The notes below the pieces were generated by a model. It was given only the letters and a program-made list of their open reading frames with translations. It ran no database searches and was not told the DNA's origin. The position numbers and the translations under genes are program-made. Shown here in pieces: positions 1-8,142 of a DNA stretch of 64,000 nt (its first letter is position 1; every line of letters begins with the position of its first letter). The DNA comes from Myxococcus xanthus (lineage in GTDB: Bacteria; Myxococcota; Myxococcia; Myxococcales; Myxococcaceae), in NCBI RefSeq assembly GCF_900106535.1, contig NZ_FNOH01000007.1, forward strand, positions 124,001-188,000, written 5' to 3'.

Positions 1-553
1 CCAGGGGAACGCCGCACTCGTCGGGCCACTCGCGCTCGGCCAGCGAGGACATGCCCCGGTTGCGCGGTCCGGGTTGTCCAGCCGACACCGGGCCGGGGAA
101 GGACAACGGGACGACGTCGGGGATGAACTCGAAGTCGCGTTCCAGCTCGCCGCGGGCTTCCTTCTCCGTATGGTCTTCGTAGAAGTGAGCCATGGTGGCA
201 CCGATGAGCGGCATGTACCGGTAGCTGCCGGGCTCCGCGCCGGTCTGCTCGGCCACCGTCGCGCCCGGCATGGGCGGCGTGGAGGAGTCCGCGCCGCGCG
301 TGCCCGTGCGCGCCGACTTCGCGCCCTTGCCCTTCCGACGGCGCTCTTCCTGTCCACTGACGGGCGGACGCGCGCCGGGCAGCGTGGCCGACCGCAGTCC
401 GAGAGCGAACAACGCGTCGGGCGCCTTGTTCGCCACCGCGAAGCGCAGCGCCGTCGTGCGCGACAGCACGCGCTCGCCCTGCTCCGTGCCGCGAGGCCCC
501 ACACGAGCCTGCGTCTCGATGGACTCCTTTGGAACCAACAGGTAGGACTTCAT
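1..553 (-). CDS. Partial unknown protein (N-terminal 184 residues; rest lies before the window)
   Basis: This reading frame runs leftwards off the window edge, so only its N-terminus is visible. It starts at the ATG at 553 (MKSYLLVPKE...), preceded by an AAGGAG ribosome site about ten bases upstream. There is no signal peptide or membrane segment. Residues about 70-100 form a Lys/Arg/Ser-rich linker, followed by a more ordered stretch (SYRYMPLIGATMAHFYED) and a run ending REWPDECGVPL at the edge. No catalytic motif is visible. The layout, a long prodomain-like N-terminus before a domain beginning near 'W..DECGVPLA', recalls myxobacterial subtilisin-like (S8) peptidases such as PopC. That is inference only; sequence beyond the left edge with a D-T-G motif would decide it. 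Confidence 0.55.
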   Translation of the reverse strand, partial: MKSYLLVPKESIETQARVGPRGTEQGERVLSRTTALRFAVANKAPDALFALGLRSATLPGARPPVSGQEERRRKGKGAKSARTGTRGADSSTPPMPGATVAEQTGAEPGSYRYMPLIGATMAHFYEDHTEKEARGELERDFEFIPDVVPLSFPGPVSAGQPGPRNRGMSSLAEREWPDECGVPL

Positions 554-1197
554 GGGTTGTGTGCTCCTTGAACCACCGTGCTACGCCGGACGCATGAGGC
601 GAGGTCATCCGGCATCAGGTCAGCACCCGTCGCGTGCGGAGCCTCGCGCGTGCGACAGGGGCAATGGGGCCGCGCTCGTGGCCGCGCGCCTCCGACAGGG
701 GGGGCCCACCAGCGCGACCTCCGCGCCGCGTGCCTGTGGCGACGTCCCCCCGGGACCTCCGGCCCGGCGGGTGGAAGGGGTTGCCCGGACGAAGGGTGGC
801 GCGGCCAGGAGCGCGCGCACGTCCGCAGCGCGTGCCTTCGCGCGCCCGGCCCGACGTGACAGTCTGCTCGCGGCGTCATGCCTGTCCCCCTTCCTCCAGA
901 GAGGCCCTGCGTTCCCATTCGATTGGACAGGAAGGGCCTGACAAAAAACCACGGATTTCCCGTAGTACACGCACGAATGGATTAATTCGGTTCTAACTGA
1001 CCTTGCGCGAACGTCCGGAAGTGGGAGTGATTCCCTCCCGGGTACGAGCGAGGTGCCCGGAGGCACACAGGAGCGGTGTCCTCCACCCGACCCCCGAGAA
1101 GACGAGGCCGGGAAAGACTCCGTTCCGACAATTGTTCGCCCACATCCCTCCGCCCGGATTAAGGGTGGGACGTTCGCATCCCCTGGAGCCGCCTGAC
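554..1197. other. Intergenic region, 644 bases, between divergent genes
   Basis: This gap must hold the promoters of the leftward gene ending at 553 and the rightward lgt-like gene from 1198. Open frames across it (for example 620-1066 on the minus strand) read as Arg/Pro/Gly-rich translations without domain character, and I treat them as GC-driven artefacts. Bases 938-990 are locally AT-rich (TGACAAAAAACC... GGATTAATTC), the likeliest promoter zone. No operator, riboswitch or terminator could be recognised. Confidence 0.4.
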
Positions 1198-2007
1198 GTG
1201 ATTCCCTATTGGCACGCCCCCTCGATTGAGCTGGGGCCCCTGAAAATCGAGCCCTTCGGCATCCTCGTCGCGGTGGGCATCCTGTTGGCCGCTCGCCTGC
1301 TTGGCCGGAACGCCGAGCGCGAAGGCCTGAACCCGGAGCCGCTCGCCGACTTCGCGCCCTGGGGCGTGGGCGTCGGCGTCGTCGTGGGCCACTGGGTGCA
1401 CCTGTTCTTCTACCACCCGGAGGAGCTGTCCAAGAGCCCGTTCCAGATTTTGAAGGTCTGGGATGGCCTGTCCTCGTTCGGTGGCCTTCTGGGCGGCATC
1501 CTCGCCGCCGTCGTGTTCTTCAAGGTCCGCAAGCTGCGCTTCTCGGACTACGCGGACTCGTTCGCCCTGGGCGTGGCGCCGGGCTGGGCGGTGGCGCGGC
1601 TGGGCTGCTTCGCCGTGCATGACCACCCGGGCGTGCCCACGGACTTCTTCCTGGCGGTGGCCTTCCCCGGCGGCCCCCGGCACGACCTGGGCATGTACGA
1701 CGCCATGGCGCTCTTCGCCATCAGCGGCGTGCTGTACGCCCTGCGCAACGCGGGGAAGCTGAAGGGGCGCCTGCTGCCGCTGCTGGCGGTGCTGTACGCG
1801 GCGTGCCGCTTCTTCTTCGACTTCCTGCGCGCCACGGACATGGCCTACGTGGACGCCCGCTACTTCGGACTGACGCCCGCGCAGTACGGCTGCATCGCGC
1901 TGGCGCTCTACGGCATCTGGGGCGTCCTGCGGCCTCAGGCGCCGGGCGCGGCCTCCTCGCCGCCGCCGTCGTCGCCGAAGAGCCCGGGAACGGTAGGCGT
2001 GCGGTAG
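1198..2007 (+). CDS. Prolipoprotein diacylglyceryl transferase family protein (Lgt-like)
   Basis: Lgt enzymes in the inner membrane transfer diacylglycerol from phosphatidylglycerol to the lipobox cysteine of prelipoproteins. The frame is open upstream to 1003, but similarity to the family begins at the GTG at 1198 (IPYWHAPSIELGPLKIEPFGILV), giving 269 residues, typical for the family. Several hydrophobic segments are visible, and the central signature is divergent: ARLGCFAVHDHPG where E. coli Lgt has GRxGNFxNxE, and DLGMYDAM where classical enzymes have HPSQLYEA. It may be a second, specialised Lgt; myxobacteria make very many lipoproteins. It stands alone, followed by a methyltransferase gene after about 115 bases. 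Confidence 0.75.
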   Translation: MIPYWHAPSIELGPLKIEPFGILVAVGILLAARLLGRNAEREGLNPEPLADFAPWGVGVGVVVGHWVHLFFYHPEELSKSPFQILKVWDGLSSFGGLLGGILAAVVFFKVRKLRFSDYADSFALGVAPGWAVARLGCFAVHDHPGVPTDFFLAVAFPGGPRHDLGMYDAMALFAISGVLYALRNAGKLKGRLLPLLAVLYAACRFFFDFLRATDMAYVDARYFGLTPAQYGCIALALYGIWGVLRPQAPGAASSPPPSSPKSPGTVGVR

Positions 2008-2122
2008 GGTCGCAACGTCCGCTGCCCTTCTCGCGGCAGCCTGGCGTTTCATGGGCCCGGAGTTCCGGCGCATCCGCGGCGGGCTTCCGGGCCCGCGCGT
2101 TTCTGACGAGGAGGCTGCTTCC

Positions 2123-2701
2123 ATGAAGGCACTCGCGTACGACGCAGTCATGACGCCCCTGGGCTGGCTGGGCCTCACCGCCGCCCGGCGCAAGCTGGTG
2201 CGCGGCCTGTCCGGCCACGTGCTGGAGGTGGGCACCGGCACCGGCCTGGCGTTGCCCGGCTACCCGGACACCGTCACCGCCGTCACCGCCATCGACGTGG
2301 ACGAAGCGGCGCTCGCGCGCGCCCAGCGACGGCGGCCCGACGCGCGGCTGCTGTATGCCAGCGTGGAGTCCCTGCCCTTCCCCACCGCCTCCTTCGACGC
2401 CGTGGTGTCCAGCCTCGTCTTCTGCAGCGTGGAGGCCCCGGCGCAGGCGCTGACGGAGATTTTCCGGGTCCTGCGCCCGGGCGGCGCGCTGCGCATGCTG
2501 GAGCATGTGCGCGCGCCCTCGCCAGCGCTGGCCACCGTGCAGGACTTGCTCACCCCCGCCTGGATGCGGGTGAGCGGCGGGTGCCGGCTGGACCGGGAGA
2601 CGTTCGACCTGGTGCGGCGCGCGGGCTTCGACATCGAGCGGCGCGTGCAGCGGCTCCAGGGCGTGAGCGAGCTCATCATCGCCCGGCGCCCGGCGAGCTG
2701 A
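2123..2701 (+). CDS. Class I SAM-dependent methyltransferase (UbiE/METTL7-like)
   Basis: A soluble 192-residue methyltransferase of unknown substrate. The start chosen is the ATG at 2123 (MKALAYDAVMTPLGWLGL), preceded by GAGGAGG; an upstream in-frame start at 2051 adds a poorly conserved leader. Motif I is VLEVGTGTGLALPGY, followed by the acidic end of strand 2 (AIDVDEAALARA), a motif IV region SFDAVVSSLVFCSVE, and the typical RVLRPGGALRMLEHVR. This combination (LRPGG followed by EHV) is usual in Methyltransf_11 and METTL7-type enzymes. The tail (VSELIIARRP) is also typical. Neighbours do not reveal a pathway. Confidence 0.8.
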   Translation: MKALAYDAVMTPLGWLGLTAARRKLVRGLSGHVLEVGTGTGLALPGYPDTVTAVTAIDVDEAALARAQRRRPDARLLYASVESLPFPTASFDAVVSSLVFCSVEAPAQALTEIFRVLRPGGALRMLEHVRAPSPALATVQDLLTPAWMRVSGGCRLDRETFDLVRRAGFDIERRVQRLQGVSELIIARRPAS

Positions 2702-2717
2702 CGCGCCGCCGGAGCGC

Positions 2718-3683
2718 TCAGGCGGGCACGGGCATGCGCAGCCCGGCGAGCTTGCGGTCCGTGAGGATGGAGTGGACCTGTGTGATTCGCCCGTCCGCCC
2801 CCAGCTCCACGCGGACCACCATCTGGGTGCCCGCCTGCGGGTCGCGCTGGGGCGGAGGAAACACGGCCACCACCGCCGGCAGGCCGTTGAGCATCCGCAG
2901 CTCCACGGCGGAGGGCGCCCCCCGCATCTCCATCAGCCGCCGGTAGAGCAGCAGCACGCGCGACTGTCCCAGCACCGGCACGCGCGCGGCGCGGTACTGG
3001 CCACCGCCGTCCGACAGCGCGCACACGTCGCTGGCGAGCAGCGCCTCCGCCGCCGCCACGTCCCCCGTCAGCAGCGCACCCAGGAAGCCCTCCAGCGCGG
3101 CGCGGGCGCGCGCTTGGAACTCCCGCGTCGGCAGGCAGCGGGCGCGGTCGTACGCCGCCATCGCCGCCCGCGCGCGGTGGTGCACCACCTTCACGTTGGA
3201 CTCGCGCAGGTTCAGCGCCTCGGCCACCTCGCGCACCGAGTAGTCGAACACGTCGCGCAGGAGCAGCACCGCCCGCTGCTTGGGAGACAGCACCTCCAGC
3301 GCGAGCAGGAAGGCGAAGGAGACACTCTCCAGCAGCGCGTAGCGACCCTCCGTGGAGCCGCCTCCCGGCAGCCGCGCCTCCACGCCAGGGGGCGGCAGCT
3401 CCTCCTCTCCCGTGTCCAGCGGCGAGGGCAGCCAGGGGCCCACGTAGCCCTCGCGCTTGCGCCGCCGCAACGTGTCCCGGGCCAGGTTCACCGCCACCCG
3501 CGTCAGCCAGGGGCGCAGCGCCTCCGTTCGCGCGGGCGGCGAGGCCAGGGCGCGCACGAAGGTCTCCTGCACCAGGTCCTCCGCGTCCGCCGACACGCCC
3601 GTCATGCGGTAGCAGAGCCCCCACAGGAAGCGCTCGTGCTCGCGCACGGCCTGCGCCAGTCCTTCGCGCGCGGAGCGGTCCAT
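2718..3683 (-). CDS. ECF sigma factor of the ECF41 type with SnoaL-like C-terminal domain
   Basis: A 321-residue RNA polymerase sigma factor. The sigma-2 region is near residues 10-75 (DAEDLVQETFVRAL) and sigma-4 near 130-185 (LSPKQRAVLLLRDVFDYSVREVAEAL). A long C-terminal SnoaL-like domain follows. Two hallmarks of the ECF41 group are visible: a GPWLPSPL motif between the sigma domains (family motif WLPEP) and SDGGGQ in the C-terminal extension (family motif DGGGK). In ECF41 proteins the extension, rather than a separate anti-sigma factor, controls activity. It starts three bases after the stop of the upstream flavoprotein gene, so the two form one operon. ECF41 genes are typically linked to carboxymuconolactone decarboxylase, oxidoreductase or epimerase genes; here the partner is an oxidoreductase. 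Confidence 0.9.
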   Translation of the reverse strand: MDRSAREGLAQAVREHERFLWGLCYRMTGVSADAEDLVQETFVRALASPPARTEALRPWLTRVAVNLARDTLRRRKREGYVGPWLPSPLDTGEEELPPPGVEARLPGGGSTEGRYALLESVSFAFLLALEVLSPKQRAVLLLRDVFDYSVREVAEALNLRESNVKVVHHRARAAMAAYDRARCLPTREFQARARAALEGFLGALLTGDVAAAEALLASDVCALSDGGGQYRAARVPVLGQSRVLLLYRRLMEMRGAPSAVELRMLNGLPAVVAVFPPPQRDPQAGTQMVVRVELGADGRITQVHSILTDRKLAGLRMPVPA

Positions 3684-3686
3684 GCG

Positions 3687-4982
3687 TCAGCGCCCCACTG
3701 CCCGGCGTGACGCCACCTGCTGGCCCGGGACGAGCGCGCGCGCCACCGACTCCGCGCTGGCGAAGGACGCCTCCGCGAGCAAGCCCTCCGGCCCCACCCA
3801 ATCTCCCACGCGGTACAACCCAGGCACGTGCGGCACCTCCACCGAGGGGCGTCCGCGCAGGCCGCCCGTCTCCGCCGTCGGCAGCCAGTGCGACACCAGC
3901 AGGGAGGGCCGGTAACGGCGCGCCACCACGGACGTCCGCCAACCGGGTTGCAGCGCATCCATCACTTCCTCCAAGCGGGCCTCGCTCGCCTCCGGGCCCC
4001 TGCCGCCCAGGTATTGCATCACATGCACCATCGCGCCGCCTTCCGGCGCCAGCTTCGCCACCGCGGAGTGCACCGACGCGTACCAGGGGCCATCAGTCCC
4101 GAGCGCGAACAGCGCGTCCGGACGGGGCAACCGGGACAGCCCCAGCTCCAGCGTGGCCGCCATCACCGGCACGGCGCGGGCCGCGTCGTGCGCCAGGAGC
4201 GCGTCAGCGGGCAGCAGCGCCGCGATGTCACCCGGCCCGCCCGCCACCACCACCGCGTCCGCCGCGTGCTCCGTCCCATCCGCGAGCCGCACGCCACGAA
4301 CGCGCGCACCCGTATCCGCTAGCAGGACCGCGCTCACGCGCGCGGAGAGCTCCAGCCGTGTGCCCGCATCGCGCGCGCGGGTCTCCAACTCGGAGACAAG
4401 CGTGCTCCACCCGCCGTCCACGTAGAGCACCGCCGGCTTCGCCTGGAGCTGGGCGACGGCGGACTGGGCGCTCATCGCGTCCACGTCCGCGCAGTAGGTC
4501 ATCACCCGCACCAGCGCCAGGATGAAGGCGCGGGCGTCCGCGTTCGACAGGTGCTGCTCCACCCAGTCGCGCGTGGTGATGTTCGCCAGCGGCGCCAGGT
4601 CCACGCGTCCCAGCCCCGCGAGCAGCTTCGCGAGCTCCAGCTTCCCCGGCAGTCCGAGCGCGTCCGTGGTCAGCAGGGAGACCAGCCCGCGCGGCATCGT
4701 GTGCAGGCGTCCGCCACTCAGCAGATACGAGCCCGCGCCGGGCATGCCACCCGCGGGCTTCACGCCCAGCTCGCCAAGCACTCGCATCCCCGCGCCCCCC
4801 TGGTACAGCGCGTGAGCGCCGAGGTTGAAGCGGAAGCCCTCCACGTCCGACGTCTGTCCCCGGCCTCCCAGGTGCTTCGAGCGCTCGAAGAGCGTCACCG
4901 CGCAACCGCCCCGTGCCAGCAGCGCCGCCGCCGACAGGCCTCCCAGCCCTCCACCGATGACCGCCACTCGAGGTGCCTTCAT
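3687..4982 (-). CDS. FAD-dependent oxidoreductase of the phytoene desaturase/amine oxidase type
   Basis: A 431-residue flavoprotein. The start at 4982 gives MKAPRVAVIGGGLGGLSAAALLARGG, placing the dinucleotide-binding GxGxxG fold immediately at the N-terminus; the frame is open 14 codons further but without similarity. Further family marks are FERSKHLGGRGQT after the Rossmann motif, the segment FRFNLGAHALY, and a C-terminal FAD contact (VPGLYRVGDWVGPEGLLAEASFASAE). The substrate is unknown; homologues act on carotenoids and other polyenes. It is the first gene of an operon with the ECF41 sigma factor and is probably its target, as in other ECF41 loci. Confidence 0.8.
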   Translation of the reverse strand: MKAPRVAVIGGGLGGLSAAALLARGGCAVTLFERSKHLGGRGQTSDVEGFRFNLGAHALYQGGAGMRVLGELGVKPAGGMPGAGSYLLSGGRLHTMPRGLVSLLTTDALGLPGKLELAKLLAGLGRVDLAPLANITTRDWVEQHLSNADARAFILALVRVMTYCADVDAMSAQSAVAQLQAKPAVLYVDGGWSTLVSELETRARDAGTRLELSARVSAVLLADTGARVRGVRLADGTEHAADAVVVAGGPGDIAALLPADALLAHDAARAVPVMAATLELGLSRLPRPDALFALGTDGPWYASVHSAVAKLAPEGGAMVHVMQYLGGRGPEASEARLEEVMDALQPGWRTSVVARRYRPSLLVSHWLPTAETGGLRGRPSVEVPHVPGLYRVGDWVGPEGLLAEASFASAESVARALVPGQQVASRRAVGR

Positions 4983-5055
4983 GTGCCGTCCTCCACCGAA
5001 ATGGCCCGGTGAAACGCCGGGCATTCAGCGACACCACGAAGGCGGCGGCCGAAAG

Positions 5056-5087
5056 GTTACGCGAGCCCGTGTTGCACGGCCGTGACA
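5056..5087 (-). promoter_or_regulatory. Candidate ECF41-type promoter upstream of the flavoprotein-sigma operon
   Basis: On the minus strand TGTCACG (5087-5081) matches the reported ECF41 -35 element TGTCACA in six of seven bases, and CGTAAC (5061-5056) resembles the CGTC -10 element. The gap is 19 bases, about three longer than the reported spacing, so the -10 assignment is doubtful. It lies 74-105 bases upstream of the start at 4982. The -35 element is embedded in overlapping CCGTG/CACGG arms (5067-5084), which could also be an operator. Confidence 0.35.
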
Positions 5088-5278
5088 GACGCGCCGCCTG
5101 CGCGAGAACCTTCCGTCCACGGTGCGTTTTTGAGCGGGTTCCGGCTGACTCTCCGCTCTGAAAACCGGGTGCACACCAACCCCGCAAGTCACCTACAGCG
5201 AGGCAATGTCAGAGGTAGTCGTAGACTTCTCCATGCACCGGCGGACTTTCCCGCCGGAGAGCCTCGAGGCATTCACGC

Positions 5279-6223
5279 ATGAGAAAGCTCCTCGCCGCCC
5301 TGCTCGCTCTTCCCGTTCTCACCGCCTGTGGTCCCGCGCCGGAGTCCGACTCGAATGACATGCGGCTGGCACCCGAGGGCGCCGAGGTGGCCTCCACCGA
5401 GCAGGAGCTGTTCGGCACGCCCCGTGAGCGCTCCGTCCGCCTGCGCACCGGCGTGACGCTGCGCTACGTGGAGCAAGGCCTGCCGCTGGGCCCCGCAGTG
5501 GTGTTCCTCCACGGCTTTTCGGATTCCAACCACACGTGGGACCTGAACCTGCGCACCTTCCCGCGCAACCACCACGTCTACGTGCTGGACCAGCGCGGCC
5601 ACGGGGATTCGACGCGCCCGGCGTGCTGCTACACGCAGCAGTCCTTCGCCGCGGACGTGGACGCCTTCCTGGAAGCGGTGGGCGAGCGCAGCGCCATCCT
5701 CGTCGGCCACTCCATGGGCAGCTTCATCGCGCAGCAGGTGGCGTTGGACTTCCCGCGGCGCGTGAAGGGATTGGTGCTCGTCGGCTCGGCACCCACCGTC
5801 GCCGGCAACCCGGTGGCGCTGGAGCTGAAGTCCATCGTGGACACGTTCGAGGGCACGGTGGATCCGGAGTTCATCCGCGCGTTCCAGGAGAGCACCTTCG
5901 TGCGCCCTGTTCCGGCGTCGTACATCAACACGATGGTGTCGGAGAGCAGCAAGGTGCCCGCGCGCGTGTGGCAGGACGCGCTGGACGGCCTGCTCGCGGA
6001 GGACCACTCGGCGCGGCTGAACCACATCCGCGTGCCGGTGCTCGTCATTGGCGGAGACCAGGACGGCTTCTTCTCCGTCGCTGACCAGCAGGCGCTGGTG
6101 GACGCCCTGCCGGACGCCGAGTTCAAGCTGTACCCGAACACCGGCCATGCGCCCCACGCGGAGCAGCCGCGGCGCTTCAACCAGGACGTGCACCGCTTCC
6201 TGCGCGAAGTGACGCGCTGGTAG
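5279..6223 (+). CDS. Alpha/beta-hydrolase lipoprotein
   Basis: A 314-residue predicted lipoprotein hydrolase. The N-terminus MRKLLAALLALPVLTAC is a signal peptide ending in a lipobox (L-T-A-C, Cys17), so the enzyme should sit on the outer face of a membrane. The fold is canonical: oxyanion region VVFLHGFSDSNHTW, nucleophile elbow GHSMGS (Ser about 146), acid in VIGGDQDGFF and histidine in PNTGHAPHAEQP. CCY in the cap is unusual and could be a disulfide site outside the cytoplasm. The substrate cannot be told. Divergent from the ECF41 operon and convergent with the EamA transporter gene. Confidence 0.85.
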   Translation: MRKLLAALLALPVLTACGPAPESDSNDMRLAPEGAEVASTEQELFGTPRERSVRLRTGVTLRYVEQGLPLGPAVVFLHGFSDSNHTWDLNLRTFPRNHHVYVLDQRGHGDSTRPACCYTQQSFAADVDAFLEAVGERSAILVGHSMGSFIAQQVALDFPRRVKGLVLVGSAPTVAGNPVALELKSIVDTFEGTVDPEFIRAFQESTFVRPVPASYINTMVSESSKVPARVWQDALDGLLAEDHSARLNHIRVPVLVIGGDQDGFFSVADQQALVDALPDAEFKLYPNTGHAPHAEQPRRFNQDVHRFLREVTRW

Positions 6224-6237
6224 GAGGAGGAAGTCGC

Positions 6238-6259
6238 GTGCCCGGGATTAACCGGGCAC
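6238..6259. terminator. Bidirectional terminator-like hairpin between convergent genes
   Basis: GTGCCCGG (6238-6245) and CCGGGCAC (6252-6259) are perfect 8-base arms around the six-base loop GATTAA. The TAA stop codon of the minus-strand transporter gene lies in the loop. There is no long T run, so Rho-independent strength is uncertain, but the position between two convergent genes fits a shared terminator. Confidence 0.5.
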
Positions 6260-7162
6260 CGCCCCCGGAGCACCGCCTCCCGCGGGCGGCTCCGGGGAGG
6301 CGCGGGGCACATCGGCGCGGGCCAGCATCACCGCGGCCCCGAGGATGAGAACGCCTCCCAGGACCTGGCGTGGGGTGAGCCGCTCGTCCAGGAAGAGCGC
6401 CCCCAGCACCACCGCCGTCAGGGGCTCCAGGTTGGACACCAGCGACGTGTTCACCGGGCCGATGCGCTGGATGCCCACGAAGAAGAGGAGCACCGCGGCC
6501 ACCGTGGCCACCAGCGCCAACCCCACCACCGCGGCCCAGCCCGTGACGGAGCCGGGGAAGGCAGGGCCACGCACCAGCATGGCCACGCCGAAGGAGAAAC
6601 CCGCCGAGCACAGGATGACGGTGCTGGAGGCCAGCGGCCCCGCCCGACCGGACACCCGGCCGCTGGCGACGACATAGACGGTGTAGAACAGCGCGGACAG
6701 CAGGCCCAGCAGCACGCCCGGCAGCGTGGCGCCGCCCTGGGACAGGTCGGCTGTCAGTACCGTGCCGCCCACCGACAGGACCACCGCCAGCCACTTCACC
6801 CGGCCCAGGTGCTCCTTGAAGACGACTCGCTGCACCAGCGCCACCAGCGCGGGGAAGGAGTACAGCAGCAGGGCCACCAGCCCCGCGGGCGCGTGCTGCA
6901 GGGCGAAGAAGTAGACCCCGGACTGGCTGAAGTACCCGGCGGCGCCCAGCAACATCAGGACGACTAGTACCCCACCCCGAGGCCACCGCTGGCGGCGCAG
7001 CACCATGACGCTGGCGAGCACCGCCCCCGCGATTGAGAAGCGAAGGAACAGCAGCGTGGCCACGTCCGTGCCCGCCGCATAGGCCAGGCGGCCAAAGAGG
7101 CCCAGCGCGCCGAAACACACGCCCGACAACGCCACGATGAGGAAGCCAGCCGTGCGGCTCAT
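6248..7162 (-). CDS. EamA/DMT-family transporter
   Basis: A 304-residue inner-membrane protein with ten hydrophobic segments arranged as two EamA repeats, the normal size for drug/metabolite transporters. The start at 7162 (MSRTAGFLIVALSGVCFGALGLFGRLAY) places the first transmembrane helix at the N-terminus. The hallmark end of the second repeat is visible (VSNLEPLTAVVLGALFLDERLTPRQVLGGVLILGAA, shown here only in part). Such proteins export amino acids, nucleotides or other metabolites; the substrate cannot be inferred. It is followed upstream by a rhodanese gene on the same strand with a gap of only 56 bases, so the two may be co-transcribed. Confidence 0.85.
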   Translation of the reverse strand: MSRTAGFLIVALSGVCFGALGLFGRLAYAAGTDVATLLFLRFSIAGAVLASVMVLRRQRWPRGGVLVVLMLLGAAGYFSQSGVYFFALQHAPAGLVALLLYSFPALVALVQRVVFKEHLGRVKWLAVVLSVGGTVLTADLSQGGATLPGVLLGLLSALFYTVYVVASGRVSGRAGPLASSTVILCSAGFSFGVAMLVRGPAFPGSVTGWAAVVGLALVATVAAVLLFFVGIQRIGPVNTSLVSNLEPLTAVVLGALFLDERLTPRQVLGGVLILGAAVMLARADVPRASPEPPAGGGAPGAVPG

Positions 7163-7218
7163 GGCCGGAGGGCGAACCCTGCTCCAACCGGGCGCCCGTG
7201 TCACCTGCCCCCGGTTGG

Positions 7219-7500
7219 CTACCAGTTCTTCACGGATTTGAGGTCGAAGACGTCCGGGAAGCCGTTGGCGCGCAGCAACTGCACGGCCTGGGCGCTGCGG
7301 CCACCCGCGGCGCAATACACCACCACGGGCGTGCCGGGCGGGCCCACCTCGGCCAGCCGGCGGGGCAGCTCCTGCACGGGGATGTTCCGGGCGGGCTCGG
7401 GGTGCCCTTCCTGAAATTCCTGCGGCGTGCGCACATCCAGCAGCACCGCGCCTTCAGCGACGAGCTGCCGGGCCTTCTCCGAGAGTTCCTGGGGTGTCAT
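7219..7500 (-). CDS. Single-domain rhodanese-like protein
   Basis: A 93-residue protein made of one rhodanese fold. LLDVRTPQEFQEGHPEPARNIP is the usual CH2A-type region, and the active-site loop is YCAAGGRSA with the catalytic cysteine near residue 66. It probably carries sulfane sulfur as a cysteine persulfide. It has no signal peptide. It lies upstream of, and in the same direction as, the EamA transporter. It is distinct from the longer rhodanese of the sulfide island at 35.5 kb. Confidence 0.9.
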   Translation of the reverse strand: MTPQELSEKARQLVAEGAVLLDVRTPQEFQEGHPEPARNIPVQELPRRLAEVGPPGTPVVVYCAAGGRSAQAVQLLRANGFPDVFDLKSVKNW

Positions 7501-7586
7501 GCCCCCACTCTAAGCCCGAGCGGGCAGGGGGCGACTGGCCGAAAACTGGAGGTGTCCGCCATGGACGCTACAGTTCTGTACCACCC

Positions 7587-8102
7587 ATGCGACTCGACAA
7601 GCATGCACTCCTGGGCCAGCTCGCGGACCGCCTCCAGCAGAGCGACCGGCTGGCCCACCGCGCCGAGGCGGAGGCCCGCGAGGCCGCCCGCAGTCTGGCC
7701 ACGGAGTCCGAGAAGAAAGAGGACGGCCGCGCCGCCCTGGAGTTCGGCAGCCTCGCCACCGGACAGGCCCAGCGGGCCCGCCGGGTCCAGGAAGAACTCC
7801 AGGCGCTGACGAAGTTCGGTCAGGCGGAGGTCCCCCGTTTCCCCCGGCAGGGGCCGGTGGCGCTGGGCGCCATCGTGGACGTCAGCACCGAGGACGAGGA
7901 GGGCTTCTCCGAGCGGACCTTCTTCGTCCTGCCCGCGGGCGCCGGCACCGAGCTGACGGGGCCGGGCGGTGACGGCTTCCTGTCCGTCATCACCCCCGCC
8001 TCCCCCGTGGGGCGCGCCCTCATGGGCCGAAAGGCGGGGGATACAGTGGAAGTGATGCTCGCGGGCGAGGTCCGCGAGTGGACGGTGCTCGAGGTCGCGT
8101 GA
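7587..8102 (+). CDS. GreA/GreB-family transcription elongation factor
   Basis: A 171-residue protein. An N-terminal coiled coil (residues 1-80, rich in Ala, Glu and Arg, with acidic residues near ESEKKEDGRAALEF at the tip) is followed by a C-terminal FKBP-like domain. That domain is recognised from ITPASPVGRALMGRKAGDTVEV, very close to the Gre C-terminal signature. Gre factors insert their coiled coil into the RNA polymerase secondary channel to stimulate transcript cleavage. The coiled coil is divergent from standard GreA, so it may be a Gre paralogue that regulates polymerase rather than the main cleavage factor. The start is the ATG at 7587; the open frame before it lacks similarity. Confidence 0.8.
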   Translation: MRLDKHALLGQLADRLQQSDRLAHRAEAEAREAARSLATESEKKEDGRAALEFGSLATGQAQRARRVQEELQALTKFGQAEVPRFPRQGPVALGAIVDVSTEDEEGFSERTFFVLPAGAGTELTGPGGDGFLSVITPASPVGRALMGRKAGDTVEVMLAGEVREWTVLEVA

Positions 8103-8142
8103 TGTCGAGCCTTCGACGAAAGCCCGGGGGGCACTAGCACCC

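Noticed and set aside
620-1066. Long open frames in the 554-1197 gap (both strands)
   Set aside because: Translations are Arg/Pro/Gly/Ala-rich with no domain, membrane segment or good ribosome site; expected by chance at this GC content.
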